A stretch of 64,000 nucleotides of DNA from NCBI GenBank assembly GCA_011109175.1, contig RDEW01000029.1, forward strand, positions 344,158-408,157. Reading direction: 5' to 3'. Within the stretch, counting starts at the first letter, position 1. The number at the start of each line of letters is the position of its first letter. The position numbers were made by a program, and so were the translations under genes. This DNA comes from Dicyema japonicum (taxonomy: Eukaryota > Dicyemida > Rhombozoa > Dicyemidae). The notes beneath the pieces are model-generated. The model had not been told where the DNA came from and made no database searches. It saw only the letters and a program-made list of their open reading frames with translations. Shown in pieces: positions 43,855-55,302 of this stretch.

Positions 43855-46690
43855 ATTATTATTACCCCCAGGATCACTGGGTCAAAGAGAAAGAAAAGTT
43901 CTCATCTAACTAAGTGATCCCAGACCGACAAAGGTGAAGACGAGTCCGGCGGGGTCGAGAATCCTGAACAGCTCTTCTCATTGGACATGGCATCGGCTCA
44001 CAATTTCTGTATGATTGTAGATAATTCGATAGTATTTGGAATAGAGGGCAGCTCGGTAGAACAGCCTCCTTTAATAGTTTCCGTTGTAGTTCAATTAAAA
44101 AATTTTCGATAGGTTGGATATTGTGATCTGGTCCAATTAACCTTATTGCAGTCTCCTCGATAGCAGATAATTTCAATGTGGAAGATCGTGACATTTGCAT
44201 TGCCCATGAAGGACTTGCATACGTCATCGTTGGTAGGATAAATTGTTTGTATATCGTGGCAAGGATCCCAGTTTGATCTCTAAATATTTTTGAGAGCACT
44301 TTTAAAATTCTTAATTTTTTCAGAGCAGAAGTTACTCTGTTTTCAACATGCCGGATAAAGGTGAGTCCCTGATCAAAGGTTACTCCCAGAATCTTCGGTG
44401 TTTTGTTAATAGAGATAGCTTCGTTCTTCATAAAGACTTTTGGTTCGATACAGAGCTGTCTCTTGTAGGTGGTAAACAGTGTGACAAAGGACTTTGCAGC
44501 TGATGTGTCAAGTCTCCGCTTCGAGAGCCATAGTTCCAAGTTGTCGAGCATTTGTTGAGCCTACTGAGTCGCTGATTAAATGCTTCTGTTCTTGGAGCAA
44601 GAATGATATCGTCGGCATAGGAGAGGATTAGACAGTTTTCATTACAGGTTTGTGGCATGTCGTTTATGTAGAGATTGAAGAGTTGGGGTGATAGTGGGGA
44701 GCCTTGAGGGACTCCATTTGGGAAATAGCGAGATCATGATTTGATGTTGTTGCAGAGTACTTGTGCTAGTCTTCCATTTAGGAAGTTTCCAAGACAAAGT
44801 TTCAGGTTCGGATGGATGTTGGTTTCGTATATTTTCTTTGTTAGGAGTTTCCTGGGGACTGAGTCGAACGCTTTTGTGATCTCCACGGATATAAGTACTG
44901 TCCTCTGATGGGTTTGGGGGAGTTAAATCCTTCCGCAATGAATTGTGTGAGGGTTGTAAGGTGTGTTGTCGTCGAATGGTTGTCCCGGAATCCGTGCTGG
45001 GTCGGAGGTATTGAGATTGAGTCTTGTATTTTTTCCAAAACAAGCCTTTCAAGGATCCTTGAGACCGGACTTAGAATAGATATTGGGCGATAGGAAGATG
45101 GTTCATCTATTGGTTTGTTGGGTTTTCGGATAGGTCTGATTAGAGACTTCTTCCATATTTCAGGGATTGTATTTGTGTTAATGGATAGGTTGAATATATA
45201 GGCTAATAGTTCCAGGGCTCGATGGCCTAGGTGCTTCAGTTCACATGTGGTTATGTTGTCTGGTCCTTTGGCCTCTGAGTTGTTGGCCTTAGATATGGCT
45301 CTGCGAACATCCTGACTAGTAAATAGGATCCAGTCATCGGAGCGTTTCGGTTCAATCTTTTTCAGGAATACTTGGTGTTCTTTTGAAAACTTCCTGTAGG
45401 ATATAGATGTGTAATATTTTATCAGAGTGTCTGGTTTTATGTAGACTTCGACTTTTCTCTCTGGGGAGGGTCTTTTGATTTTTGATCCACTTCCACACTC
45501 TTTACATTGGGGAGTTTTGTAGAGAGCTTTCGATAGTCTCGTCCATCTATTTGCATTTTCTGTCTTTATGTTGTTGTCGATCTCTCTGTTCAATTCTCGT
45601 ATTTTCCTGATGTTTCTTCTGTTGGCGATTTTACCATCTTTAGATTATTTCGTTCTCTGATCAGATGTTTCGTCGTTGTGTTAAAACGTTTTGATGACGT
45701 TGGTTGTCTCCCCATAGGAATGTACTTCTTTTTCGCATCGTTTATAATGGAGTTGAACCATTTCACTAATTGTTCGACGGAGGGAAAAGTGGGGAAATTT
45801 AATAGTCCAATACAATTATCGACGTATTCCTTGAATCCTTTCCAATTCGCAAGGCTGTAGTTAGTTATTGTTGGGCATTGTCCTTTTATCCGTGACCTTG
45901 TTTTGACCTCCAAAAATATTGGGTTGTGGTCACTCCTGGTGTCATACTTCACTGACCAGTCAATAAGTGGGGCCAAGGACGGTGATGACAATGAGATGTC
46001 GATAGAAGAAGGTTTATCATTACGTCGAGTAGGTGTTCTTGTATGAGATGCAGGATCGTTGAGTATACATAGGCTGTGGAGGTCCTCAATTATCATCTTC
46101 CCTCTTTTGTCGTAGGTTTGTCCTGTCAGCCACAGTGGGTGCTTCGCATTGAAGTCACCACAGATAATCACATCCTTTAGTGACGCGAGAGGAGTGAGTC
46201 TGGGGGCACTGGACGAGCAGGAACTCAGTGGTGGGAGATATGCGTTGACAATTGTTATTGATAGTCTTGGGAATCGTATTTTGGTAACCAAAAGTTCGAG
46301 ATTTCCATATCCTTTAAGCATAGTGTAAGCACTGTTGGTTATGTCCTCAAACGGAATGCCGTTGCGGATAACTGTGAGAAGACCCCCACCAAGTTTGCCA
46401 ATTCTGTCACGGCGAATTACTGTGAATCCCGGAAATACTGGTGTTGAATTCTTTGGAGAAAGTTTAGACTCTTAAATTAGCAACAGATCAATGTGATTTT
46501 CTTTCACAAATGTCCGAAGTTCGAGTATTTTGTTCTTGATTCCATTTATGTTCAGGTGGACTATTCTGGCTCGGCCAGGGTTTGCCTCAACGTCTCCGTA
46601 GTGGCGCAGGCCTTCCTTATTGGTCCACCCGTGAAGATAGGGGAAAGTGTGGTTTTTTTTTCAAATGCCACCACGTCGTCGGCGAGCCAT
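43855..46690 (-). mobile_element. Near full-length APE-LINE with 2A-like motif
   Basis: Starting at ATG 46690-46688 (MARRRRGG), the minus strand encodes GDVEANPGR (46597-46571), a 2A-like motif whose last residue is Arg. The endonuclease follows: ARIVHLNINGIKNKILELRT, VIICGDFNAKHPLWLTGQTY (46176-46117) and YDTRSDHNPIFLEVK (45947-45903). The RT then has IKRPIRKPNK..SSYRPISI, GFRDNHSTTTHL, FPNGVPQGSPLSPQLFNLYI (~44730) and LSYADDIILAP (44622-44590). The C-terminal domain runs to 43912 and the 3' hairpin (gggatcacttagttagatga...) and taataata tail to 43855. About five frame breaks or stops (e.g. near 46476 and 44880) inactivate it. It is the most complete APE-LINE in the window. Confidence 0.88.
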
Positions 46691-46699
46691 GTTATTCAA

Positions 46700-47012
46700 A
46701 TTTATTCAAAAAAAATAAATAAAGTGAACTGGTCCAAAACAAACAGAAAATGAAAACTTTGGATTTGGCAATTATTTTAATCAATAAGCATATGCGATAC
46801 CATTTACAAATTTAATGTCTGAGAGGCAGAAAAGATAGTTTTTGTACAAAAACAATTTGGACAGATGTTCATGGCTCATTTAAAAGTAATGATAAAGTCA
46901 AGGCAAAGATGACATTTCTGTTACTCTTGGTTGGGTTTTGCAGTACCAAAGAATGTACCGTTTTAATTAAGTTTTAGTTTACGGAGAGACAAAATGTTAT
47001 GGGAAAAGTTAT
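46700..47012. other. Unassigned stretch
   Basis: No coding or repeat signal supported between the LINE 5' end and the next frame. Confidence 0.35.
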
Positions 47013-47363
47013 TCAGGAAAGAACCAGACTTCTAGTGTAATTTGCCCGCCAAACATGGTCATTTCTCAATGCAGTTACAAGGGATTTGTCGACGGGACGT
47101 TTGTTGTTGAGGATCATTGCGTCACCAGAGGAGCGAAAGATGGTGTCAAATTTAAAGTATCCGGCAAAGTTGATGTAGGCCATTGTAACGTGCGTCCCCC
47201 GGTTGCTATTTAAGGCAATTACGATCGCTAAAATAATAAATGTCAACGGAGAACTGGTTTGTCCGCCGAATTCCGTGATTAGTGACTGCCGTACATACCA
47301 TCCGTTGTCTTGAGTTTTTACTTTAGGTGGGCGAAACTCAGACCTCATACCAAAAAGATCCAA
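47013..47363 (-). CDS. Hypothetical frame, uncertain
   Basis: A 116-codon minus-strand frame with one possible membrane segment (SPLTFIILAIVIALNS) and an Arg-rich C-terminus. It diverges from the Cys-rich gene, with CACGTG at 47429 between them. No family recognised, and micro-introns may break it further. Confidence 0.25.
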   Translation of the reverse strand: MDLFGMRSEFRPPKVKTQDNGWYVRQSLITEFGGQTSSPLTFIILAIVIALNSNRGTHVTMAYINFAGYFKFDTIFRSSGDAMILNNKRPVDKSLVTALRNDHVWRANYTRSLVLS

Positions 47364-47477
47364 AGCAATAAATGTGTCATCAATTCAACGAATTCAAAGA
47401 ATCACTATCCACTCAACACAGAAGTCACGTGCCTCGGTTTACTCAGCTAATAACCTAAAGAACGAATTTCAGCTCCC

Positions 47478-48838
47478 ATGACTAAGTACATTGTTACGGA
47501 TTCTGACGGAAAAACTAGTATAATTGGAGTCTGCCAAAAGGGATACACATTAAAGTCTTGTTGTTGTAAAACTTGCTTCTCTACAGAGATCGTAGACCGA
47601 TTGTGCATTCTGCGATATAATGGATCGATCTCCCATATGAAGGTGGAAGTTAAAGTTACTCGATAGTCATCTAATAACTGCATTAAAGATGACGATGTCG
47701 AAACAGTCGTGAAAGATGTAAATGACCTACAAAAGTGTGATGTTCCCTTCATTGCTGGATGCACACTGAAAGTCAAGTTTCCCTCATTTTTATAAATAAG
47801 TTCTGGCGAGTCTTTCTCCCAGTTGTACAGAACCATGGATGCAAGTTGCAAATTGACGAAACACTGTGAGAAATGCAAGGTTCAAGAACTTCTTATTGGT
47901 GGCATTTATGGATTCATTTTAGTCCCCAAAACCATCAAGATCACTAATCGGGAGAGGACTCGGTGTCCTTCGGGGTTCACATTGACAAACTGCGTTGCTG
48001 AATCCGACCAGGCGTTCGTGAAACGAGAAATCTGCTATCCCATGACTCCTAAAAACAAGGTATACTACTCCTATAAATGGAAGGTTACGGCCTATTGCAA
48101 AAACTTCCCCCATTCGGACACCTACTATCGCACAGTAAATGCCACACAGACTGGACTCAACTCTGGGTCCTGTGAGGCAGGGGAAACCTTGGTGGCTTGT
48201 ATCCCAAACCAAGTTACTGATTATCCAAATTTCAAAATTTCCGCCAACGAATGCTATTTTAGTTCAAAGTCCGTGACTGCTGTTTGCTTAAGTGAGTGGT
48301 AGGTTAAATAATTTAGGGGATCATTCGGTAGAGGTGATCAGCGATGTATTCTTTGCAAAATATGGAGGGAAAAATAACTCAGTTTCTGTTCAATGTCCCC
48401 CAAAATATTACGTTTCCTCTTGCACTAACAAAATCTCTGCAACTTTCAACCATAACTATATAGTCGACAATATTTGCCATGCTTACTCTCCACTGCCAGA
48501 TGTACCGATTCAAGTTTGATGTGTTTTTATTTCAGGCACGTGCGATTTGTTTAATGGAGAACTATAAATATTCGGTTAAACACGGCTCTAGTGGTGAACC
48601 ACCAAGTGGGGGATTATAATATTGCATCCCTTAGTTAGGTTGATTTATGTTGTTTGGTCTTTACTAGAATAGTCAATTTTAAATTAAATTATTGCAGACT
48701 AAGGGTGCACCAAAAGAATTCCCTGTTCCTGACGCTTCCCAGAACCCTCACCAAACTACAGTAATCCAGGGGACGTGTCCTGGAAAGCTGGTGTCAATTT
48801 CATCAACTGTCGAGCTAAATTGTTTTCAGGTAGAATGA
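47478..48838 (+). CDS. Cys-rich modular, probably secreted protein (ends incomplete)
   Basis: Exons joined in frame by introns at 47643-47666 (24 bp), ~47780-47822 (limits uncertain), 47899-47922 (24), 48292-48316 (25) and 48514-48535 (22). The product is a tandem of ~55-residue modules, each with C-x2-G/Y-x2-L/V-x2-C, an N/I-x-C, and a closing A-x-C: GVCQKGYTLKSCCCKTC; RCPSGFTLTNC...REICYP...TAYC; GSCEAGETLVAC...NECYF...TAVC; VQCPPKYYVSSC...DNICHA...RAICL. A last half module (QGTCPGKLVSISS...LNC) at 48697-48838 follows a longer intron and is cut by LINE sequence. The C..G..L..C pattern recalls the Cys-rich C-terminal domain of PCSK9-like proteins, but I do not claim homology. No signal peptide is visible, so a 5' exon is missing. 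Confidence 0.6.
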
Positions 48839-48859
48839 ATAGATTGATTCTTTTGAATG

Positions 48860-49265
48860 TTGATTGTGTCAGATTTTACTCCCGTCATGTGTTCAAAAAT
48901 TGCACCGAAACGTGTGACCAACCTTAGAGATGTCATCCGTTCAGATTATAGTGGGGGTTGGAAATGGTTACGAGACTGGCATCCATTCAACGAGATTCCA
49001 AAGACTCCGAGGGAAATCTCATTGTCGTTAAACTGGATATCTCCAATGCCTTCAACAGTGTCAGACGGGATTACCACTGAGCACCCGAGGACTATAAACT
49101 GGCTGCCCTGGTATATGACTCGGACAGCCCTCTTGTCTTCCGTTCTCAGACCGGTGTCCAGCAAGGGGACCAGCTTGTGCCAGTGCTTTTTTTACTCTGA
49201 CTGTCGATGATTTTGCGTTCCCAGTTCGATTTATGATATCTGAAAGACGCTATTATCCACAACTC
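48860..49265 (+). mobile_element. LINE RT fragment (YLDD family)
   Basis: With one stop the plus strand reads GNLIVVKLDISNAFNSVRRD (49010-49069), DYKLAALVYDSDSPLVFRSQ and TGVQQGDQLVPVLFTLTVDD (49149-49208). This is RT blocks 3-4 of the same family as 49.64-50.94 kb. It interrupts the end of the Cys-rich gene. Confidence 0.7.
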
Positions 49266-49637
49266 CGTTTTTGAGGTGTCTAGGATTTGCCGTGAATGTC
49301 TCGCAGATTGAGATTATCAACTTTTCCATGTCTGACGTAGATTTTGTTTCCGTTGTCTTTTCATACCAAAGTTAATCTTCGTTCTGAGAGGTCGCCAGTC
49401 TTTACGCACAAGGATATCCTAAACACCACAAAAATCCTAAAGTCCTTAGTATATGATGTACCATGCATGCGACTGGTGTGTAGGGGAAATCTTCCAGGAA
49501 CGCTTCGGAATTGTCATCGTTAGCGAAAATGTTCACTGTTTATTGGAATCTGGTATCCATTTGTTTTTTTGTCTAAAAAAACTTTGCGAATGACTAAAAA
49601 TTAATATAAGTACTTGGAAACCTAATCTCCATTTTTT

Positions 49638-50944
49638 GTGAATCATAACATGGGCAACTCTGGGGTCCGGCTCGTGTTGGCTATCACCAAACTAGTGAAC
49701 AGGATGCTATTAGGGACACTACCAGAAACAATTCGACACGTAATGTTCTCCGCAAAGTTAATCGCATTCGACAAGAAGGGAGGTGGAATACGCCCTATTG
49801 CAGTCGGACTGGTCTTCCGTCGGTTGGCCTCAAAGCTTGTATGCAGAGCAATCCTGCCTACGCTGATAACACAGCTACAACCAACCCAAATAGGGGTCGG
49901 CACACCGGGGGGTTGTGAAGCAGCAGATCGTGCTGTCCGAACATTCACCGAAAAGAACGTGAACATTCCTCACGTAATCTTCAAAATTGACAATAAAAAT
50001 GCCTTCAACTCGATACGACGTGATACAATTCTGGAGGATTGCTTCACATACTACCCATCAGTGTACAGCTATATTCATAGCTCGTACGGAAAACCATCCA
50101 GTCTAGTACACGGCCAATATTACATTCCATCGTATTCTGGAGTCTAACAAGGAGACCCACTGTGGCCTGCCTTGTTCAGCCTGAGAATTGCCCGTATCAC
50201 AAGATATTGTTCCACTCCCCTGAGAGTATGGTATTTGGATGATTGCACCATGGGCGGCCATCCGAAAGATGTACTAGATTGTTTGAAAAGTCTGATAGTA
50301 CAATTGGAATTTCTATGCTTAACTCTAAACACCAATAAGTGTGAAGTTACCAATTTTGGATTTCCGCAGCCTGAATAGGATCTGATCTTTGGTATGTTCA
50401 GAGAGATCATTCTGAAAGCCACAGAAACCAAATCAGAACAACTGGAAATACTTGGATGCCCTCTTACTGATGCTGGAATCAGTAACACTCTAAGAACAAA
50501 AGAACATCAACTAAAAACAACATTCAGACGTCTGGAGATGCTGACCTCCCTATTCCTCCTGAGAAACGCCTTATCAGCACAGAAACTGAACTACGTTCTT
50601 CGGGGGCACCCTGCTACTTGAAAATGCAACAGCTCGATGCTATCGATTCCCTCTTCCGGACCACTATTGAACGTATCACAAATGTAAAATTTGACGACCA
50701 AAAGTGGGACCAAGCGACCCTACCTGTTAGCCTGGGCGGACTGGGAATCTCTTCAACGAAAGATCTGGTTTGCCCTGCTTATCTATCCTCTTTGGGCTCC
50801 AGCCGACTGCTGATCAGGATAATTCTCCAACTCCAAACAGAATCATCTGAAATCACAGAGATGGAGCATTTGAAGGGGATGATGCCTGAGCAGAAAGATC
50901 GTTTCAACAACCTGTGTTCCAAAAACAGAGGTTGGACTGTATAG
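49638..50944 (+). mobile_element. LINE reverse transcriptase with YLDD active site
   Basis: One frame from 49638 to 50375, with TAA at 50145-50147 and TAG at 50376-50378, then 50379-50621 and, after a frameshift, 50618-50944. RT blocks: FDKKGGGIRPIAVGLVFRRL, IFKIDNKNAFNSIRRDTILE (first Asp), GV*QGDPLWPALFSLRIAR and VWYLDDCTMGGHPKD (catalytic Asp pair). Then LTLNTNKCEV, LGCPLTDAG and LPVSLGGLGISST. The C-terminal domain seen at 10.3 and 17.9 kb is missing here. Only three lesions, so it is the best copy of its family. Confidence 0.88.
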
Positions 50945-51295
50945 TTTTTTTTATTCATCCACGTTATCAACTGAAGTAAAACTGAGGCTAGTAGGAGCGG
51001 ATATAACCCTCAGGATTATTTTATGAGATATTTTATTTTTAATTATATATTTTAGAACCCCAGATTCACAGAGAAAGACATAGTTAGGTGACCCCTGTTC
51101 CCGTAATTATCAGGGCCGTCTTACGTTTGTGGTCTTTCATCGTATCCACCAATAGCTTCCTCTCGTGCTTGCACATGAAAATTCGATTGGGAAAGAGAAC
51201 TTCAAAATCGACTTTCATTTGCTCTGGACAAAAATAGGAAAGGATAATTTTTAAATCAATTAGTTACATAGCAACACTAAAGTTTGTTCTTTCTT
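50945..51295 (-). mobile_element. LINE 3' terminus (minus) and unassigned flanks
   Basis: 51040-51110 reads on the minus strand as ctgttcc..., a gggtcacctaac... block, agagaaagac in complement and a tggggttctaa end: a weak version of the LINE 3' hairpin. Nothing else supported. Confidence 0.4.
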
Positions 51296-51835
51296 CGGTT
51301 ACTTGGAGGACGTTATTACAGTAAGTTCTGGCGGTTGCTTCTTTCAAAAAATTGTGGGCGATCTGGATGCGGCAAACTTGCTTTGAATTCGGTTGTACAA
51401 CTCCTTTATCGAACCAATTCCGGTTTACAACGCGGGGACATAACCACCAAAGAACTGTGGAACCTCAACTCTTTCCACAGAAAACAACTACGACTTCTCC
51501 TGGGCATCTATTGGCCAAATCGGATGACTAACGACGAGCTCTACATAATGACTCAAACATCACAGATTGAAAATAAAGTGACTTCGGCCAAATGGCAGCT
51601 CTGGACATATCCTAAGAGCTTCGGAAATGGCACCGGCCAATCTGGCCATGGAATCATATTTCTCTGTATTAAACAAAACAACGTATCGAGGTCGACAAAG
51701 AACTCATGTGCATAGACAGGAAGCTGAAATCGGGAAAAGATCTGATGGTGGTTGTGAGAAACAGGGGAGGATGGAAACGACTTACAGCGCGTATCCAGAG
51801 ATGCATGCCAAAAGTGGAACCTCAAATTAATTAAC
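51296..51835 (+). mobile_element. LINE C-terminal fragment (26.9-kb family)
   Basis: Plus-strand frames: TTKELWNLNSFHRKQLRLLL, GIYWPNRMTNDELYIMTQTS, then after a frameshift TAPANLAMESYFSVLNKTT. This matches the WAC...L..FHR.QLR.L.GI.WP..I.NE.L region of the 531-codon RT. Confidence 0.75.
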
Positions 51836-52445
51836 TTTTGTGGTTCCGCAGAAATTGCTATTTATAATTATGCCTCCATGTGGACCAGGGATTGTTTCAA
51901 TGTGGCCACAAAGGAGAATCAATAGTCCAGAACGACGATGAAGCCAAACAGAGTCGGGTGCAGATTGGTTAAGGGAAACACTAAACGGTGGAAGAAGTTG
52001 GTGGCTCTATTCGTTCTTTTCCGGAATGGTTGACATCATTTCAGGTGAACCACAAGACACCACGATTTCAAATTTCTTATCGGAGAGTATGCTCTACAAA
52101 CTCAATTCAATGATTCCAAAAACTATTCATATGTTGGTCCTTCATATTGGATCAACAGTCAATCCCTTATTCACGGAAGCTACGTCCCGTAGTTGCGGAT
52201 CCGGGATCTTTCGTTTCTGTGAGGAAGATGGAAACTCATTTCGCCTGTCCATTTCCAAGGAAAAAGAAAACTGATTGGTTAAAAAGTTCTCCTTTGAAGG
52301 AATGAGAGAAGGATCTTTCATACAGGATTGAGAACAATGGAATACCACAGACGTTGGATGACGAAGTTGATTACGGGAACTGGGATCACCTATTTTTTTT
52401 GTCTTTCTTGGTGATCCCTGGGCTCTAAATAAATAAATGTACTGT
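51836..52445 (+). mobile_element. APE-LINE C-terminus and 3' end
   Basis: 52120-52270 encodes HIGSTVNPLFTEATSRSCGS and GIFRFCEEDGNSFRLSISKE, matching the C-terminus at 41.5 kb. The 3' end 52380-52440 is ctgggatcacctattttttt, then ttggtgatccctgggctcta and aataaataaatg: the clearest example of the LINE terminal hairpin. Confidence 0.75.
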
Positions 52446-52658
52446 GATGGTTAGGTAGATGACACTTTTCTAATAATGTCTTTATCCTACTAAACTTGTA
52501 GAAAAAATAGTGAAGACCACCGACACAATTTACGCTTTGAACAAAAGGTATAAGACATTAATAGAATCATCTAATTTCGTCAATAAAAAACATTAATTTT
52601 ACAGAAAAATCGAGACAACTAAAAACCTAAATAAAATTCAAAAACAAATTAATGAAAA

Positions 52659-55302
52659 TTATTTATCAATAATCTGCTCATTAAGCTTATCTACGAGTGC
52701 TGAAATGAGCAGGGAGGGCTTTGACCTTGACGAATGGATAACAAATCCATCTCTAACAAATTCCTACAAATAAGCACAGTCAATACATCTATCGATCCAC
52801 TAACAATCATATTCCCGACAACACTCTCCACTATTGACTTACTCAGCTCAAACTCTTTCGTTAAAAACTCGAATGAAATGCTCGTGTACACTTCAGTGTA
52901 TGAGACCATAAACATCTTTAGAGACTCCGTTTAATTTCTTTCTAATAAAATGTCCTTAAATTCTTCAGGATTCATGACCAAGGAAATCAACTATGATAAC
53001 AACCACGTGTCACTTTCCCAATCAAAGGTGCCTCTGCGACAAAATAGAAACATTTTATCCAATCTCCATCCTTTAGAAAGTGAGCTGCCTCAACCACGTG
53101 CTCCCAAATATCTTCAGGTGGACCTCGGATAGCAGTCTTCTCGACTGTGTTCAACACATTCTCAAAATGTCGACAATGTACATCACGTTTTCTTTTACTA
53201 TCTTCAATAACAACTCAAACAAACCCAATATTCTAAAAGGCACGTGGGATACTAAAGCAGAGACCAAATATGCATATTCTAATAGACGAACATTCACGTG
53301 CATGTGAAGTGGAACCTTCATATTTGCCCCGTCAGCTGCCACCTCTTTGGACACCTTCCGTGAAACCCCAATAAACCTCATATCCCATTAAGTAACCAAT
53401 TTGGGGGTGGACGGCAATATCTGCAAGACAACGGTAAGAGTCTTCAAATCTCCCCAACAGAAAGGCACATATTCCCATCTGTCCCAGACATCTGTTGTAA
53501 AGGGATTGAGTTGCCAGATCCATGTTTTTAGAACATGCCAGTTCGGCAACATGACTGAAAGAATAGAGTTCATAAGCCTTGTTCCAATTCCTATGGAGAC
53601 TATTGTGGTACACAGCGTATAGGACTGCCCTAACAGAAAGAACAGAATAGGAGTCTTCCTCAGAAAACACATCAGAGCAATACTCTTCAATGGTGGAGGA
53701 CAGATTAGTCTACAAATCAGTACACACAATACAGTAATGTCACTGTCCACCAAATGACTGTATTTGTAGTACAACAAATCCAACAGAATAATACTAATAT
53801 CTGCACAATATGCACGTCCCTTTAAATAAGCACGTGTTCGTTGGCATATTCTAATAACTTGAAAATCCTCATTAAGTCTACAGTCACAAGAATAGAAAAC
53901 CTCTCCACAAATTGATCAGAGAACTCATCCACGGCCAGCAATCGTTTTTTATACTCCGTCGACAGATGATCAACCATAATCATGATATTACAATGGACAA
54001 CCATATCCCCATCCTTTAAGAGTAACCAATAAACTCACAAATAAATTTTCATCCCCACTTCCTGTGGAGGGTCGTAGTTCTATATTAGGATTACCCTCAA
54101 TGTAATCCAACAAAACGCAGAAAAACGTGATAAACCTTAAAGTAAGGGACGTCCCAACCTATTCCAAGCCGTATCCTTCATTGAAGTCAAATTGGAGTTA
54201 CTACTGAAAAGATCAACCAACTCCAATATAGAAATCACAATTTTCATTTCCAACGCAACAGAAAAGCCACGTGACTTTACAACCATTAACAGTTCTTCCA
54301 ACTGCTCAAACGTCTGCTTGAGTATTTTCCTTTGTTTGAATTTCACAGAGACAATCTCTGTCAGTTTACCGAGACATCTATTTCCCGTCAACTCCTCGTC
54401 TTCTTCAAACAGAGATGATACAACCTTTGGTATATAGACCACACCAACGGCTTTGGCGGGCTCTTCCTGCCTTTTCTTCACTCGTCTTTTCCTGAAAAAT
54501 ATATGTGACACATACCTTTTGGAGTCCTCAGCCTTTTCGTCCAGATCCTGCACATCGTCGTAGAACAAGTCCTCGATATCTCGACTAACAACACCATCTA
54601 CCTTTATCCTCAGCCTTTGCCCTGTATTTTTCAATTTCACCACTGAATTCCGCGAAACGAGGCCTCATAATTCCACGTAGAGATGGAAGAGCCTTTCTGT
54701 TGACTGTGGACAATTCACTCTTTGTATTCCATTGCTGAAATGATAACGGAATTCAACATTATCAATGTACTCCTCAAAAAGGGACAGAAATCTGACAAAA
54801 TAGTTTGGGGTACCATTTTGGAAGTACTTGGATGCCTTCAAGTATAAATCATACAATTTTTTAGCCTCTTTAAGTAATAATCAATCAGTAACCCCCATAA
54901 ACAGAACTGTTGTCCCCTGTTTTTGTATAATCGTGGATTTTCTCGATGCACGCCTTCAGGGAGTCGATTCTTATATAAATGAACAAAATAACCTTTTCAC
55001 AGACTCTTCTTTGTATGGAACACGTACATCCAAAGCTTCCCTAACGTTTAAATAAGCACGTGCTACTCATTGTCCACCTTGGAACGCCCTTTGATTTCGA
55101 CCTCTTCATCTTCTTCTTCAGAGCTCGATTTGTATACGGACTTCTTGTACATGATGGAAAGTTCCCTAGTATGATTATTTGAATAATTACTCTTCGGAGT
55201 CAGAATCCTCACAGTTCATTTTTACAAGAACGTCACTGAAATATTATAAAGTCAAATGTACTCAGAATCATCACTGGAATCTTCTACTCTTACAGCTCTC
55301 AT
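52659..55302 (-). CDS. EIF3C: Translation initiation factor eIF3 subunit C
   Basis: Seventeen exons (minus): 55302-55262, 55235-55191, 55165-55067, 55040-54993, 54969-54893, 54867-54758, 54734-54602, 54579-54516, 54491-54159, 54135-54039, 54013-53834, 53819-53733, 53709-53377, 53354-53225, 53201-53014, 52990-52787, 52763-52659. Introns are 22-27 bp except a 14-nt gap at 53820-53833. Spliced length is 758 codons including the stop (human ~913). eIF3c is a core PCI subunit of eIF3 and contacts eIF1 and the 40S. Seen: acidic N-terminus (EDSSDDSDD; SSSEEEDEE), then NYFVRFLSLFEEYIDN, VYHNSLHRNWNKAYELYSFS, LYNRCLGQMGICAFLLGRFE, VPLHMHVNVRLLEYAYLVSA, RGPPEDIWEHVVEA and EVYTSISFEFLTKEFELSKS from the C-terminal winged helix. 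An in-frame TAA at 52933-52931 (codon 675) would remove the last 83 residues. Confidence 0.94.

Noticed and set aside
53198-53224. 27-bp intron in eIF3c ending at gatag, with an 11-nt microexon after it
   Set aside because: A 23-bp intron (53202-53224) ending at gaag gives a continuous alignment to eIF3c without any microexon.
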